From positions 1 through 62,825 of the forward strand of contig CALCGT010000037.1 in NCBI GenBank assembly GCA_937901125.1: a stretch of DNA of 62,825 bases. The letters are read 5' to 3'. Position numbers and translations under genes: made by a program. The stretch comes from an uncultured Clostridia bacterium (GTDB lineage Bacteria; Bacillota; Clostridia; Lachnospirales; Anaerotignaceae). How positions within the stretch are numbered: position 1 is the stretch's first letter; the number at the start of each line of letters is the position of its first letter. The notes below the pieces were generated by a model. It saw only the letters and a program-made list of their open reading frames with translations, was not told where the DNA came from and made no database searches. Positions 17,049 through 26,671 of the stretch are shown one piece after another.

Positions 17049-19292
17049 ATGAGAAGAAAGGCGCGGGGAATAAAAGCAAAACAAAAATTTGCTTTTATTC
17101 TTTTTGTGTTTATGGCGATATTGACTGTGCTCTTTGGCAGAGTCGTATATTGGAAAGTGGCCCATGGGGCAGAATTTGAAGCGGCGGCGAAAAATCAGCA
17201 GATCAACCGATATGATCTGGTGAATGCGGCCAATCGCGGCAGTATTTTGGACAGAAATGAACAGGTGCTGGCAGTCTCCACAGCAGTATATAATGTAGTG
17301 CTTGACCCCTTGCAGCTGGCAGAGGAAAACGATGAAAAGAAAACCAAGGAGACCTTCACTACGCTGTGCGAATATTTCCCAGACCTGAAATATGAAGATC
17401 TGCAGTATCATATCACGCTGAACCCGGAAACCAATAAGATCAATACTCCAACCCACTGGAAGTATCTGGTGAAGGGGGTAGAAAGAAGTGTCAAGGAAGA
17501 ACTGGAAGCAAAAAAACTGCTGGGTGTTTATTTCGAACAGACCAGTAAGCGTTCCTACCCTTTGAAAACACTGGCTTGCCACCTGATTGGGTTTAACAAC
17601 ACATGGGGGCTGGAGGGCTATTATAATGATGAAATGACAGGGACACCCGGTCGCTCCTTCATTCTGTATCAGGGTGCGGATAAGGTGACCTATCAGGATT
17701 ATGAGGCTCAGGATGGGAATACCATCGTAACTACTTTGGACTACACCATCCAGCAATATGCAGAGCAAGCTGTAAAGGAAACCATGGAAACCTGGCCTTC
17801 TCAAAATGTGGCAGCTATCGTTATGAATCCCAATACGGGGGAAATTTATGCCATGGCGGCGGCGGATACCTTCGACCTGAATGACCCTGATGAACCCTTG
17901 AAGCTGGAAACAGATGAAACCTTCCGGGAAACATGGGAAGCTATGACCGATGAAGAAAAAAGCGAATATTTGAATAGCACATGGAAAAATTTCTGTGTCA
18001 GTGATACCTATGAACCCGGTTCTGTTTATAAGCCGCTGGTGGTAGCAGCGGCACTGGAAGAAGGCGTGATTACCCCAAATTCTACCTTCTATTGCGGTGG
18101 TAAGCTCACCGTTGCGGATAGAGATATTAACTGTCACCTGCACAGCGGCCATGGTACGATCTCTGTGGAAGAGATCATGGCCCAGTCCTGCAACCCCGGT
18201 GTTATTCAGATTGCTCAGAAACTGGGGGTAGAGAAATTCTATAAATATCAGAAAGAATTTGGTTTCGGGGAAAAAACAGGCATTGATCTGCCAGGTGAGG
18301 CTGTGGGCATCCTCCACGCAGAATCTGCGATTGGCCCTGTAGAACTGGCGACAAGCGCCTTTGGTCAGACCTTCAACTGTACTTCCATCCAGATGGTAAC
18401 GGCCTTTTCTGCCCTCATCAATGGGGGTAATCTGGTGAAGCCTTATCTGGTTTCTCAGATCGTGGATGATGATGGTTCCGTGATAATGGAGCAAAGCACG
18501 GAAGTGGTACGAAAGGTCATTTCTCAGAAAACATCCGATTATATCCGTACAGCCCTGAAAGCAACGGTAGACCATGGTACAGGTAAGAAAATTGCGATTC
18601 CCGGCTATTCCATCGGCTGTAAGACAGGTACATCCGAGCAGGGTGCCCGTGATAAGAAGAAGTGGACGCTGACCCATATGGCTTATTTCCCTGCGGAAAA
18701 TCCTCAGTATCTGGTATTCAGTGTGATCCATCTTCCTGAAGATTATGCCGATGGCGTACAGACCACAGCTACCATGACAAAACAGCTGATGGAAAACATC
18801 ATCAAATATAAAAATCTGGAGCCCACAGAAGCAACAGAGGAAACTGCAACATTGAACAGCGGAAAAGCAACTGTGACTATGCCGGATTATGTAGGCAGCA
18901 GTACATACCATGTAACCATGGATCTGGATGGCAAGGGCCTGAACTACAAAGTTGTGGGCACAGGCAATACCATCACCAATCAGGTGCCAAAGAGCGGTAC
19001 GAAGGTGGAGGTCGGCAGCGAGGTCATCCTGTATGTTGCCAAATCCGAATCGGACAGCGGCACAGTGAAGGTGCCCGATGTGATGGGCAAGACCTATAGC
19101 GAAGCGGTCAAGGTTCTTTCCGATGCGGGCTTTGAGGTGATATTCAATGGAGAAACTTCGAACAGCACCGTAACGGCCCAAGACCCGAAGTACGGCGTTT
19201 CCGTGGAGGAGGGCAGTGAAGTGACCATCACCCTGACGAAGCAGGAAGGTTCGGAAGAAACGGCGGAAGAACCGAAGAAAACAACAGAATAG
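17049..19292 (+). CDS. Class B penicillin-binding protein with PASTA domains (FtsI/PBP2B type)
   Basis: Septal peptidoglycan transpeptidase, 747 residues. One N-terminal membrane helix, a dimerisation domain (ANRGSILDRN), then the transpeptidase with active-site motifs SVYK (in YEPGSVYKPL, residue about 323), SCN (about 380) and KTG (in CKTGTSEQG, about 523). Two C-terminal PASTA domains follow (MPDYVGSSTYHV; VPDVMGKTYSEAV), ending in an acidic tail. Seven bases after ftsL, so co-translated. Confidence 0.94.
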   Translation: MRRKARGIKAKQKFAFILFVFMAILTVLFGRVVYWKVAHGAEFEAAAKNQQINRYDLVNAANRGSILDRNEQVLAVSTAVYNVVLDPLQLAEENDEKKTKETFTTLCEYFPDLKYEDLQYHITLNPETNKINTPTHWKYLVKGVERSVKEELEAKKLLGVYFEQTSKRSYPLKTLACHLIGFNNTWGLEGYYNDEMTGTPGRSFILYQGADKVTYQDYEAQDGNTIVTTLDYTIQQYAEQAVKETMETWPSQNVAAIVMNPNTGEIYAMAAADTFDLNDPDEPLKLETDETFRETWEAMTDEEKSEYLNSTWKNFCVSDTYEPGSVYKPLVVAAALEEGVITPNSTFYCGGKLTVADRDINCHLHSGHGTISVEEIMAQSCNPGVIQIAQKLGVEKFYKYQKEFGFGEKTGIDLPGEAVGILHAESAIGPVELATSAFGQTFNCTSIQMVTAFSALINGGNLVKPYLVSQIVDDDGSVIMEQSTEVVRKVISQKTSDYIRTALKATVDHGTGKKIAIPGYSIGCKTGTSEQGARDKKKWTLTHMAYFPAENPQYLVFSVIHLPEDYADGVQTTATMTKQLMENIIKYKNLEPTEATEETATLNSGKATVTMPDYVGSSTYHVTMDLDGKGLNYKVVGTGNTITNQVPKSGTKVEVGSEVILYVAKSESDSGTVKVPDVMGKTYSEAVKVLSDAGFEVIFNGETSNSTVTAQDPKYGVSVEEGSEVTITLTKQEGSEETAEEPKKTTE

Positions 19293-19304
19293 TGAAAAGC
19301 ATAG

Positions 19305-19355
19305 ACACCCTGTCTTTTCTATACAATAAATTGTAGAACGAAGAGACAGGGGTGT
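19305..19355 (+). promoter_or_regulatory. Hairpin hiding the ribosome binding site of the second PBP gene
   Basis: ACACCCTGTCT (19305-19315) pairs with AGACAGGGGTGT (19344-19355, one bulged G). The right arm contains AGGGG, the Shine-Dalgarno of the gene starting at 19361. A short TTTTGT follows, so it could also act as a weak terminator. Either way the second PBP would be made at a different level from the first. Confidence 0.5.
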
Positions 19356-19360
19356 TTTGT

Positions 19361-21304
19361 ATGGAGAGACCGACGATAGGGGCAAAAAAGAAATTGTTGA
19401 TCTTCCTTTTTTGTTCCATGTTTGGATATTTGCTGCTGACGGGAAGGTTGGTTTTTATTGAGCTTTTTCGAGCGGAGGAATGGCAGGAACTGGCCTATGA
19501 ACAGCAGACCAGAGACCGCCTGATTACGCCGAAAAGAGGGTCCATCCTCGACCGAAATGGGGAAGGCATTGCCCTGACGGAAACGGTTAACGCTGTCAGC
19601 GTGATTCCAGTGCAGGCAAAAGAAAAAGAGAAAACGGCACAATTTCTAGCGGAAACACTGGATCTGGAATATGAGAATGTTCTGGAAAAAATCAAGCAAA
19701 AGGTTGCTCTGGTACGTATCAAGACGAAGGTGGATACGGAAACGGCGGCGGCTATCCGCAAAGCCAACTACCCCGGCGTGGAAGTGGACGAGGATGTACA
19801 GCGGGTCTATCCTTATTCAGAACTGGCGGCGCAGGTCATCGGTTTCGTCGGAAAGGATAATCAAGGCATCATCGGGCTGGAAGCAAAATACGACAAGCTT
19901 TTGGAAGGGGAAAAGGGAAAGATTTTGACCCTGACCGATTCTAGGGGCAATGAAGTTGACAGCGAACAGAAGCGCATCCCTCCCGTGGATGGGAAAAATT
20001 TGGTGACTACCATGGATGTGGTGATGCAGCAATATGCGGAACAGACCATTGCCAAGGCAGTGGAAACGAAGGGGGCAAAGCGGGGGGTTATCATTATTTT
20101 GAACCCCCAGAACGGGGAGATTTATGCCATGGCAAATTACCCGACCTTCGACCTGAATGCCCCCTTTACTATTCAGGATGAAACACTGGCGGCCAACTGG
20201 GAGAGTTTTTCTGAAGAGGAGAAAAACGATTATTTGAACCAGATGTGGCGCAATACTGCCATCAATGATACATATGAACCAGGGAGTACCTTCAAAATCG
20301 TGACCTCCTCTGCAGGGCTGGAGGAAGGTGTTGTAACACCCCAGAGCAGCTTTTTCTGCCGTGGGTTTTATATTGCGGGAGACAGACAGATCAAATGCTG
20401 GCGATACCCCAGAACCCATGGGGCGGAGACCTTCGTACAGGGGGTACAAAATTCCTGCAACCCTGTTTTCATGGAAGTGGGCGAGCGTTTAGGGCCAGAA
20501 AAATTTCTGGAATATATGCAGAAATTTGGCTTTGCCCAGAAAACAGGTGTGGATCTGGCGGGGGAAGCCACAGGCATCATCCATAAGCTGGAAAATATCG
20601 GCCCGGTGGAGCTCGCCACCATGAGCTTCGGGCAGTCCTTCCAGATCACGCCCCTGCAGCTTTTGCGGGCGGCATCGGCTATCGTCAATGGCGGGTATCT
20701 GATCACGCCCCATTTTGGCAAGGGAATCGCCGATGAGGAAGGAAACATCATAGAGAATTTTCAGTATGAACGTGGGGAACAGGTTATTTCCCGGGAAACT
20801 TCCGAAACCATGAAAACCATTTTGGAAAGTGTGGTTTCTGAAGGGACGGGGAGCAAGGCTTATATTCCCGGTTATCGCATCGGTGGAAAAACGGCGACAT
20901 CCGAAAAACTGCCCCGTCGCAGCGGGAAGTATATCGCATCTTTCATGTCCTTTGCTCCGGCGGAGGATCCCCAGGTCATGGCGTTGGTGCTGATTGATGA
21001 ACCCCAAGGGGTCTATTATGGCGGTACGGTGGCGGGGCCTGTCATGCAGGAGCTGCTGCGCAATATCCTGCCTTATCTTGGCATCGAACCACAGTATTCG
21101 GAAAAAGAGGCGGAGGAAGCGGCAAAGACCGTAACCACAGTGCCTGACCTGACAGGAATGACTTTGGGCGAGGCGAAGAACGCCCTTTTTCAGGCAGGGC
21201 TTTCCGCGCAAACCCAAACAGAAGGGGAAACCATCGCAAGGCAGACACCTCCGGCAGGGGAATTGGTGAATAAAGGAACAAAGGTGATTTTATCCTTGGA
21301 ATGA
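19361..21304 (+). CDS. Class B penicillin-binding protein, SpoVD-like, one PASTA domain
   Basis: Second class B PBP, 647 residues: N-terminal membrane helix, dimerisation domain (PKRGSILDRNGEGIAL), transpeptidase with STFK (EPGSTFKIV, about residue 308) and SCN (about 364), and one C-terminal PASTA domain (VPDLTGMTLGEAK). The third motif reads GGKTATSEK, so KTA instead of the usual KTG. In Bacillus the SpoVD gene lies in this place next to PBP2B, and works in cortex or spore wall synthesis; the sporulation role here is by analogy. ATG 19361 preferred over GTG 19352, which overlaps the ribosome binding site. Confidence 0.88.
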   Translation: MERPTIGAKKKLLIFLFCSMFGYLLLTGRLVFIELFRAEEWQELAYEQQTRDRLITPKRGSILDRNGEGIALTETVNAVSVIPVQAKEKEKTAQFLAETLDLEYENVLEKIKQKVALVRIKTKVDTETAAAIRKANYPGVEVDEDVQRVYPYSELAAQVIGFVGKDNQGIIGLEAKYDKLLEGEKGKILTLTDSRGNEVDSEQKRIPPVDGKNLVTTMDVVMQQYAEQTIAKAVETKGAKRGVIIILNPQNGEIYAMANYPTFDLNAPFTIQDETLAANWESFSEEEKNDYLNQMWRNTAINDTYEPGSTFKIVTSSAGLEEGVVTPQSSFFCRGFYIAGDRQIKCWRYPRTHGAETFVQGVQNSCNPVFMEVGERLGPEKFLEYMQKFGFAQKTGVDLAGEATGIIHKLENIGPVELATMSFGQSFQITPLQLLRAASAIVNGGYLITPHFGKGIADEEGNIIENFQYERGEQVISRETSETMKTILESVVSEGTGSKAYIPGYRIGGKTATSEKLPRRSGKYIASFMSFAPAEDPQVMALVLIDEPQGVYYGGTVAGPVMQELLRNILPYLGIEPQYSEKEAEEAAKTVTTVPDLTGMTLGEAKNALFQAGLSAQTQTEGETIARQTPPAGELVNKGTKVILSLE

Positions 21305-21346
21305 TGGATTTTATCTGTATTTTTCGAGAAAAAATGGGGAAAAGGT

Positions 21347-21375
21347 TTGGTTGTCAGGCGTAAGTGTGGTATACT
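21347..21375 (+). promoter_or_regulatory. Internal promoter before murE
   Basis: TTGGTT, 17-bp spacer, TATACT, about 60 bp ahead of the murE start. It would allow the mur genes to be expressed independently of mraZ control. Confidence 0.5.
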
Positions 21376-21436
21376 AGACAATGGCTCATTATTGGAATTT
21401 TTCGAAGGGAGCCGAAAAAGAAAGGAGGCTGTAAAA

Positions 21437-22891
21437 GTGAAACTGAAACAGCTTTTAGAGGGCATTTCTTACGAAGTGCAGCAGGGAACGCTGGAAATGG
21501 AGATTTCCGATTTCCAGTATGATTCCCGCAAGGTTGAAAAAGACAGCCTGTTCGTCTGCATCACAGGATTCCAGACGGATGGACACAAATATATCCCCAT
21601 GGCGGTTGAAAAAGGTATAGCGGCACTGTTGTGCGAGCATTGGGTGGAAGGTGTGCCGGAAAATGTGACAGTTATCGTAACAGAAAAAAACCGTGTGGCA
21701 CTGGCAGTGGCTTCCGCAAATTTCTATGGACACCCCTCCAAGGCAATGAATACCATCGGTGTAACAGGCACCAATGGGAAAACCTCCACCACCTATCTGA
21801 TGAAATCCATTCTGGACAGAGTTGGGAAAAAAGTGGGTATCGTGGGCACTATTGAAAACCGCATTGGCGATAAGGTGTTGAAAACAGAGCGGACAACGCC
21901 CGAATCCAAAGAATTGCAGGCATTGTTCCGCCAGATGAAGGATGAAGATGTGACAGATGTGGTGATGGAGGTTTCCTCCCATTCCCTGGATCTGCACCGG
22001 GTGGACGGCATCGATTTTAATATTGCCATCTTTACGAACCTGACACAGGATCATCTGGATTATCATAAAACCATGGAAAATTATAAGGCGGCAAAGGGGC
22101 TGCTCTTTGAACGGGCAGCGAAAAGTGTCATCAATATGGATGATGCTGCTGGCGCCTATATGAAAGACCATAGCAAGGGCGAAGTGCTGACCATTGGTGT
22201 GGATGCAAAAGCAGACCTGATGGCGGAGAATATCGATATTGCTGCAGAAGGCACAGCCTTTGACATGATCTGGCAGGGAAAGAAATACCCTGTTCACCTG
22301 CACACACCCGGCAGATTCAGTGTATATAATGCTTTGGGAGCTGCTGGTGCCTGCCTGCTGCTGGGGGTCGCTGTGGAGGATGTTGTGGCTGGGCTGACGG
22401 AAAACCCTGGTGTTTCCGGCAGATTCCAGACAGTGCGCAGCAAAAAAGGCTGTCAGGCGGTGGTGGACTATGCCCATACCCCCGATGGCTTGGAAAATGT
22501 ACTGAATACAGCCAATGAATTTGTAAAAGGAAAACTTATTGCAGTATTTGGCTGCGGCGGGGACAGAGACAGAACAAAACGTCCCATCATGGGCGAGATC
22601 GGCGGTAGATTGTCAGGCTACTGCATTATCACTTCTGATAACCCCAGAACAGAAGACCCTGCTGCCATCCTGGAGGATGTGGAAGCAGGTGTCAAGAAAA
22701 CGGACTGCCCCTACGAAAAGATCGTGGATAGAAGAACGGCGATCCAGAGAGCAGTTGAACTGGCAGGCGAAGGGGATGTGATCCTCATCGCAGGCAAGGG
22801 ACACGAAACTTATCAGATATTTGCCAATGAAACCATTCATTTTGATGATATGGAAGAGGTACGCAAAGCATTTGGGGAGGACTTGGCATGA
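21437..22891 (+). CDS. murE: UDP-MurNAc-tripeptide synthetase (meso-DAP adding)
   Basis: Cytoplasmic ATP-dependent Mur ligase, 484 residues. ATP loop GVTGTNGKTSTTYLM, DHLDYHKTMENY with the downstream carbamylated-lysine region AAKGLLFERA, and CGGDRDRTKRPIMG. The specificity motif is DNPR (SDNPRTEDP), which in homologues selects meso-diaminopimelate over lysine. GTG start at 21437 is set by AAAGGAGG eight bases upstream; a longer upstream frame would begin in the promoter. Confidence 0.94.
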   Translation: MKLKQLLEGISYEVQQGTLEMEISDFQYDSRKVEKDSLFVCITGFQTDGHKYIPMAVEKGIAALLCEHWVEGVPENVTVIVTEKNRVALAVASANFYGHPSKAMNTIGVTGTNGKTSTTYLMKSILDRVGKKVGIVGTIENRIGDKVLKTERTTPESKELQALFRQMKDEDVTDVVMEVSSHSLDLHRVDGIDFNIAIFTNLTQDHLDYHKTMENYKAAKGLLFERAAKSVINMDDAAGAYMKDHSKGEVLTIGVDAKADLMAENIDIAAEGTAFDMIWQGKKYPVHLHTPGRFSVYNALGAAGACLLLGVAVEDVVAGLTENPGVSGRFQTVRSKKGCQAVVDYAHTPDGLENVLNTANEFVKGKLIAVFGCGGDRDRTKRPIMGEIGGRLSGYCIITSDNPRTEDPAAILEDVEAGVKKTDCPYEKIVDRRTAIQRAVELAGEGDVILIAGKGHETYQIFANETIHFDDMEEVRKAFGEDLA

Positions 22892-24273
22892 AAAAAATTA
22901 CGATTCGAGAAATCATCAAAGCAACAGGTGCTCAGATGATCGCTTTGGGCGACATGGAAGAAGCCCTGAACAGAGAGATCTGGCATGTGACACAGGATTC
23001 CAGAGAAACAAAGGAAGGGACACTCTTCGTTGCCCGCATTGGTGAAGTGAGAGACGGACACGATTTTCTGCCCCAGTGCTTCGAAAACGGCGTGACAGCA
23101 TGCTTGTCCCAGAAGGTCGTTGCACCCAAGAATGATGCCATCGTTTTGCTGGTGCCAGATACAGGCAAGGCTTTGCTGGACTTGGCTGCGTATTATAGAG
23201 ACCTGTTCGATATCCCTTATATCGCTATCACAGGCAGCGTAGGTAAAACCACTACAAAAGATATGATTGCTTCTGTGGTTTCACAGAAATATGATACCCT
23301 TTGGACACAGGGTAACTATAACAATGAGGTTGGTGTACCCCTGACCATCTTCCGCATCGAAGATCACCACCAGGCGGCTGTCATTGAAATGGGCATGAAC
23401 CATTTCGGCGAACTGGACAGAATCGCGGTAGCAGTGCGTCCTCATATTGGCGTCATTTCCAATGTGGGTGTGGCACACATCGGCTTGTTAGGCAGCAGAG
23501 AAGGCATTCTGAAAGCAAAATGCGAAATGCTGGCGCATCTGGATAAGGATGGTATTGCTATCCTCAATGGTGATAACGATATGCTGCAGACATTGGAGGG
23601 AAAACTGCCCCAGAAAACAATTTGGTTTGGTGTGGAAAACCAAAGGGATTTTTACGCCGATGAAATTGAAGTGGTTGGTTTGGAACAGACAAAATGCACA
23701 CTGCATACGCCTATTGGCTCTGTTTCCGTTGTCATTCCTGTTCCCGGGAAACATATGGTACTGAATGCTCTGTCTGCGGCGGCAGTAGGCGTGGAACTGG
23801 GCTTGACACTGGAAGAAATCAAGGCAGGCATCGATAATTTTGTTCCTACAAAGAAAAGAATGACACTGATGAAGGATGTCAATGGCATCACCATCCTGAA
23901 TGATTCTTATAATGCAAACCCCGTCTCCATGAAATCCGCTCTGGATGTGCTGGCCAATGCGGCAGGTAGAAAAGTAGCGATCCTTGGCACAATGGGGGAA
24001 CTGGAAGACTATGCCCCCTCCATGCATAAAGAGGTTGGTGCTTATGCGGCGGAAAAAGGTACAGATGTGCTGATCTGCATCGGCAAATGGAACGACTGCA
24101 TGGAAGCAGGCGCAAAAGAAGGCGGTATGACAGAAGTATATCGTTTTGATACACAGGAAGAATTCTGGGAAAAAGGTCTGTCCCTGATTGAAAAGGGCGA
24201 CAATGTGCTGGTGAAGGCATCTTTGGCAACAGGCTTGTCCAGAACGGTAGATAAATTGCAAGGAGTGAACTAA
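22888..24273 (+). CDS. murF: UDP-MurNAc-tripeptide:D-alanyl-D-alanine ligase
   Basis: Adds D-Ala-D-Ala to complete the pentapeptide precursor. 461 residues with ITGSVGKTTTKDMI, GNYNNEVGVPLTI, EMGMNHFGELDRIA and DSYNANPVSMKSAL. Overlaps murE by ATGA, implying coupled translation. Confidence 0.95.
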   Translation: MKKITIREIIKATGAQMIALGDMEEALNREIWHVTQDSRETKEGTLFVARIGEVRDGHDFLPQCFENGVTACLSQKVVAPKNDAIVLLVPDTGKALLDLAAYYRDLFDIPYIAITGSVGKTTTKDMIASVVSQKYDTLWTQGNYNNEVGVPLTIFRIEDHHQAAVIEMGMNHFGELDRIAVAVRPHIGVISNVGVAHIGLLGSREGILKAKCEMLAHLDKDGIAILNGDNDMLQTLEGKLPQKTIWFGVENQRDFYADEIEVVGLEQTKCTLHTPIGSVSVVIPVPGKHMVLNALSAAAVGVELGLTLEEIKAGIDNFVPTKKRMTLMKDVNGITILNDSYNANPVSMKSALDVLANAAGRKVAILGTMGELEDYAPSMHKEVGAYAAEKGTDVLICIGKWNDCMEAGAKEGGMTEVYRFDTQEEFWEKGLSLIEKGDNVLVKASLATGLSRTVDKLQGVN

Positions 24274-24274
24274 A

Positions 24275-25264
24275 GTGGGTTCTTTGGAACAGGCAGTCTA
24301 TGCCATTATCATATCTTTTGTGATCGGTGTGATCTTATGTCCCATCGTGATCCCTATGTTGAGAAAATTGAAATTCGGTCAGAATGTCCGTGATGACGGC
24401 CCTGAAACCCATCTGGCAAAGCAGGGCACCCCTACTATGGGCGGCGTGTCCTTTCTGGTGGCCTTTGTGGTCACAAGCCTCTTTTTCCTGAAAGGGAACA
24501 AGGATGGCGCAGCTATTATGCTGATGACACTGTCCTATGGTCTGATCGGCTTTTTGGATGACTATATCAAAGTGGTGAAAAAACGTTCTCTGGGGCTGCG
24601 TGCCTATCAGAAACTGCTGCTGCAGCTGATCGTAACAGGTCTGTTCTGTGCATATGTTCTGAAAAGCGGTATTGGCACAGCCATCTATGTACCTTTTACG
24701 GACGGCATGATGTTGGATCTGGGTATTTTGTTTATTCCTTTCCTGTTTGTGGCGGTTTTGGGTACGGTCAATGGCGTCAACCTGACAGATGGTCTGGATG
24801 GCCTGTCCAGCGGGGTAACTTTGCTGGTAGCAGCCTTCTTTATGATCGTGGCTTGGGCAGCAGGTAGCACAGTAGCACCTGTCTGCGGTGCGATCATGGG
24901 CGGTCTGATGGCGTTTTTGATTTTCAATTCCTACCCTGCAAAGGTATTTATGGGGGATACGGGCTCTTTGGCATTGGGCGGCTTTGTAGCTTCCACGGCC
25001 TTTGTGCTGAAAATGCCTATCTTCATCGTTATCGTAGGCTTCATTTATCTGTGGGAATCTATCACAGTTATGTTGCAGGTGGGGTGGTTTAAAATCACAA
25101 AGAGAAAATACGGAGAAGGCAGACGTCTCTTCAAGATGGCTCCCTTCCATCATCATTTGGAAAAATGCGGCTGGAGAGAAACAAAGGTCGTAACGCTGTT
25201 TTATGTGACAACAGCGCTGCTTTGCCTGATCGGTTTCTTGGGCTGTAAAAATATGTTCCTGTAA
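24275..25264 (+). CDS. mraY: Phospho-N-acetylmuramoyl-pentapeptide transferase
   Basis: Integral membrane enzyme making lipid I, 329 residues with about ten transmembrane helices. Conserved cytoplasmic loops KQGTPTMGG, GFLDDYIKV, NLTDGLDGL, FMGDTGSLALGG and MAPFHHHLEKCGW. GTG start with AAGGAG upstream, one base after the murF stop. Confidence 0.96.
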   Translation: MGSLEQAVYAIIISFVIGVILCPIVIPMLRKLKFGQNVRDDGPETHLAKQGTPTMGGVSFLVAFVVTSLFFLKGNKDGAAIMLMTLSYGLIGFLDDYIKVVKKRSLGLRAYQKLLLQLIVTGLFCAYVLKSGIGTAIYVPFTDGMMLDLGILFIPFLFVAVLGTVNGVNLTDGLDGLSSGVTLLVAAFFMIVAWAAGSTVAPVCGAIMGGLMAFLIFNSYPAKVFMGDTGSLALGGFVASTAFVLKMPIFIVIVGFIYLWESITVMLQVGWFKITKRKYGEGRRLFKMAPFHHHLEKCGWRETKVVTLFYVTTALLCLIGFLGCKNMFL

Positions 25265-25290
25265 TAGAAATCGGAAAGAAGGAATCAAAC

Positions 25291-26649
25291 GTGGAATACA
25301 ATGGTAAAAAAGCACTGGTCTGCGGTATGGCAAAAAGCGGTATCTCTGCGGCAAAACTGCTGAAAAGACTGGGTGCGGAAGTGACACTGCAGGATATGAA
25401 GAAAAGAGAAGATATCTCTGCGGATGTGCTTTCTTTGGAAAACGAAGGAATCGTGCTTTATACAGGTGCGAACCCTGACGATATCGCCTGCGAACAGGAC
25501 ATCATCGTTCTCAGCCCCGGCATTCCCTGCGATCTGCCTTTTATCGCAGCGGCAGAAAAGGCTGGCGTGAATGTCATCAGCGAAGTGGAACTGGCCTATG
25601 GCCTGACACCCTGCCCTATTACAGCCATCACAGGCACAAATGGCAAAACGACCACAACGACCTTGACCGGGGAGATCATGAAGGCGATCTACCATGAAAC
25701 AGCGGTAGTTGGGAATATTGGTATCCCCTACAGTGATGAAGTGCAGAGACTGACAGAAAAAGATTGGGTCGTTGCGGAGATCAGCAGCTTCCAGATGGAA
25801 AAGGCAAAGGAATTTCATCCCCATATCAGTGCGGTGCTGAATATTACCCCCGACCATCTGAACAGACATAAAACCATGGAAGTTTATATTGCCATGAAGG
25901 AAAGCGTTTTTGCAAAACAGACAGCGGAAGATTTCTGTATCCTGAACCATGGCGATGAAGCCTGCCGCAAAATGGCAGACAAAACAGCAGCAAAGGTATT
26001 TTTCTTCAGCTCTTCTGAAAAGCTGGATGAGGGCATCTATCTGGACGGGGAAAACATCGAAGTGCGCTGGGGAGGCATTAATGAAACGCTCATCAATGTG
26101 AACGACCTTCAGATTTTGGGTGTACACAACCATGAAAATGTTATGGCAGCAGCGGCGGCAGGCATTTGTGCCAATGTGCCTCTGGATACTATCAGAAGCG
26201 TGCTGAAGTCCTTTGCAGGAGTGGAACACAGAATCGAATACGTCGCCACAGTGGATGGCGTAGATTATTATAACGATTCCAAGGGTACCAATGTAGACGC
26301 ATCCATCCGTGCGGTGCTGGCCATGAAAAAGCCTATCGTGCTGATCGGCGGCGGCTATGACAAGGGCAGCTCCTTCGATGAATGGACACAGCTCTTCCTC
26401 GGTAGAGTCAAACATCTGGTTTTGATCGGTGTAACGGCACCGAAGGTGCGTGCATCCGCTGAAAAATTTGGTTTTACAGCAATTTCCGATTGCGAAACTT
26501 TCCAAGAAGCTGTAGACCTGTGCAGAGCAAAAGCGGAAGTGGGGGACTGTGTGCTGCTTTCTCCTGCCTGTGCAAGCTGGGGTATGTTCGATAATTATGA
26601 ACAGCGAGGCGATATGTTCAAAGAACAGGTAAGAGGTTATTTGAAATAA
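25291..26649 (+). CDS. murD: UDP-MurNAc-L-alanine:D-glutamate ligase
   Basis: 452-residue Mur ligase: N-terminal Rossmann-like UDP-binding domain (ALVCGMAKSGISAAKLL), ATP loop AITGTNGKTTTTTL, ITPDHLNRHKTMEVY, and the C-terminal domain with YYNDSKGTNVDASI and LLSPACASWGMFDNYEQRG. GTG start with AGAAGG upstream. Confidence 0.95.
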   Translation: MEYNGKKALVCGMAKSGISAAKLLKRLGAEVTLQDMKKREDISADVLSLENEGIVLYTGANPDDIACEQDIIVLSPGIPCDLPFIAAAEKAGVNVISEVELAYGLTPCPITAITGTNGKTTTTTLTGEIMKAIYHETAVVGNIGIPYSDEVQRLTEKDWVVAEISSFQMEKAKEFHPHISAVLNITPDHLNRHKTMEVYIAMKESVFAKQTAEDFCILNHGDEACRKMADKTAAKVFFFSSSEKLDEGIYLDGENIEVRWGGINETLINVNDLQILGVHNHENVMAAAAAGICANVPLDTIRSVLKSFAGVEHRIEYVATVDGVDYYNDSKGTNVDASIRAVLAMKKPIVLIGGGYDKGSSFDEWTQLFLGRVKHLVLIGVTAPKVRASAEKFGFTAISDCETFQEAVDLCRAKAEVGDCVLLSPACASWGMFDNYEQRGDMFKEQVRGYLK

Positions 26650-26671
26650 AATTCTTTGACGAGGTGTAGAA

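Noticed and set aside
16848..19385. Very long open frame (845 codons) on the - strand opposite ftsL and the first PBP gene
   Set aside because: It is antisense to well-supported genes with recognisable domains; its translation is Cys/His/Phe-rich without any domain, as expected for the complement of codon-biased genes. Similar antisense frames opposite aspS, aroF, murE and valS were rejected for the same reason.
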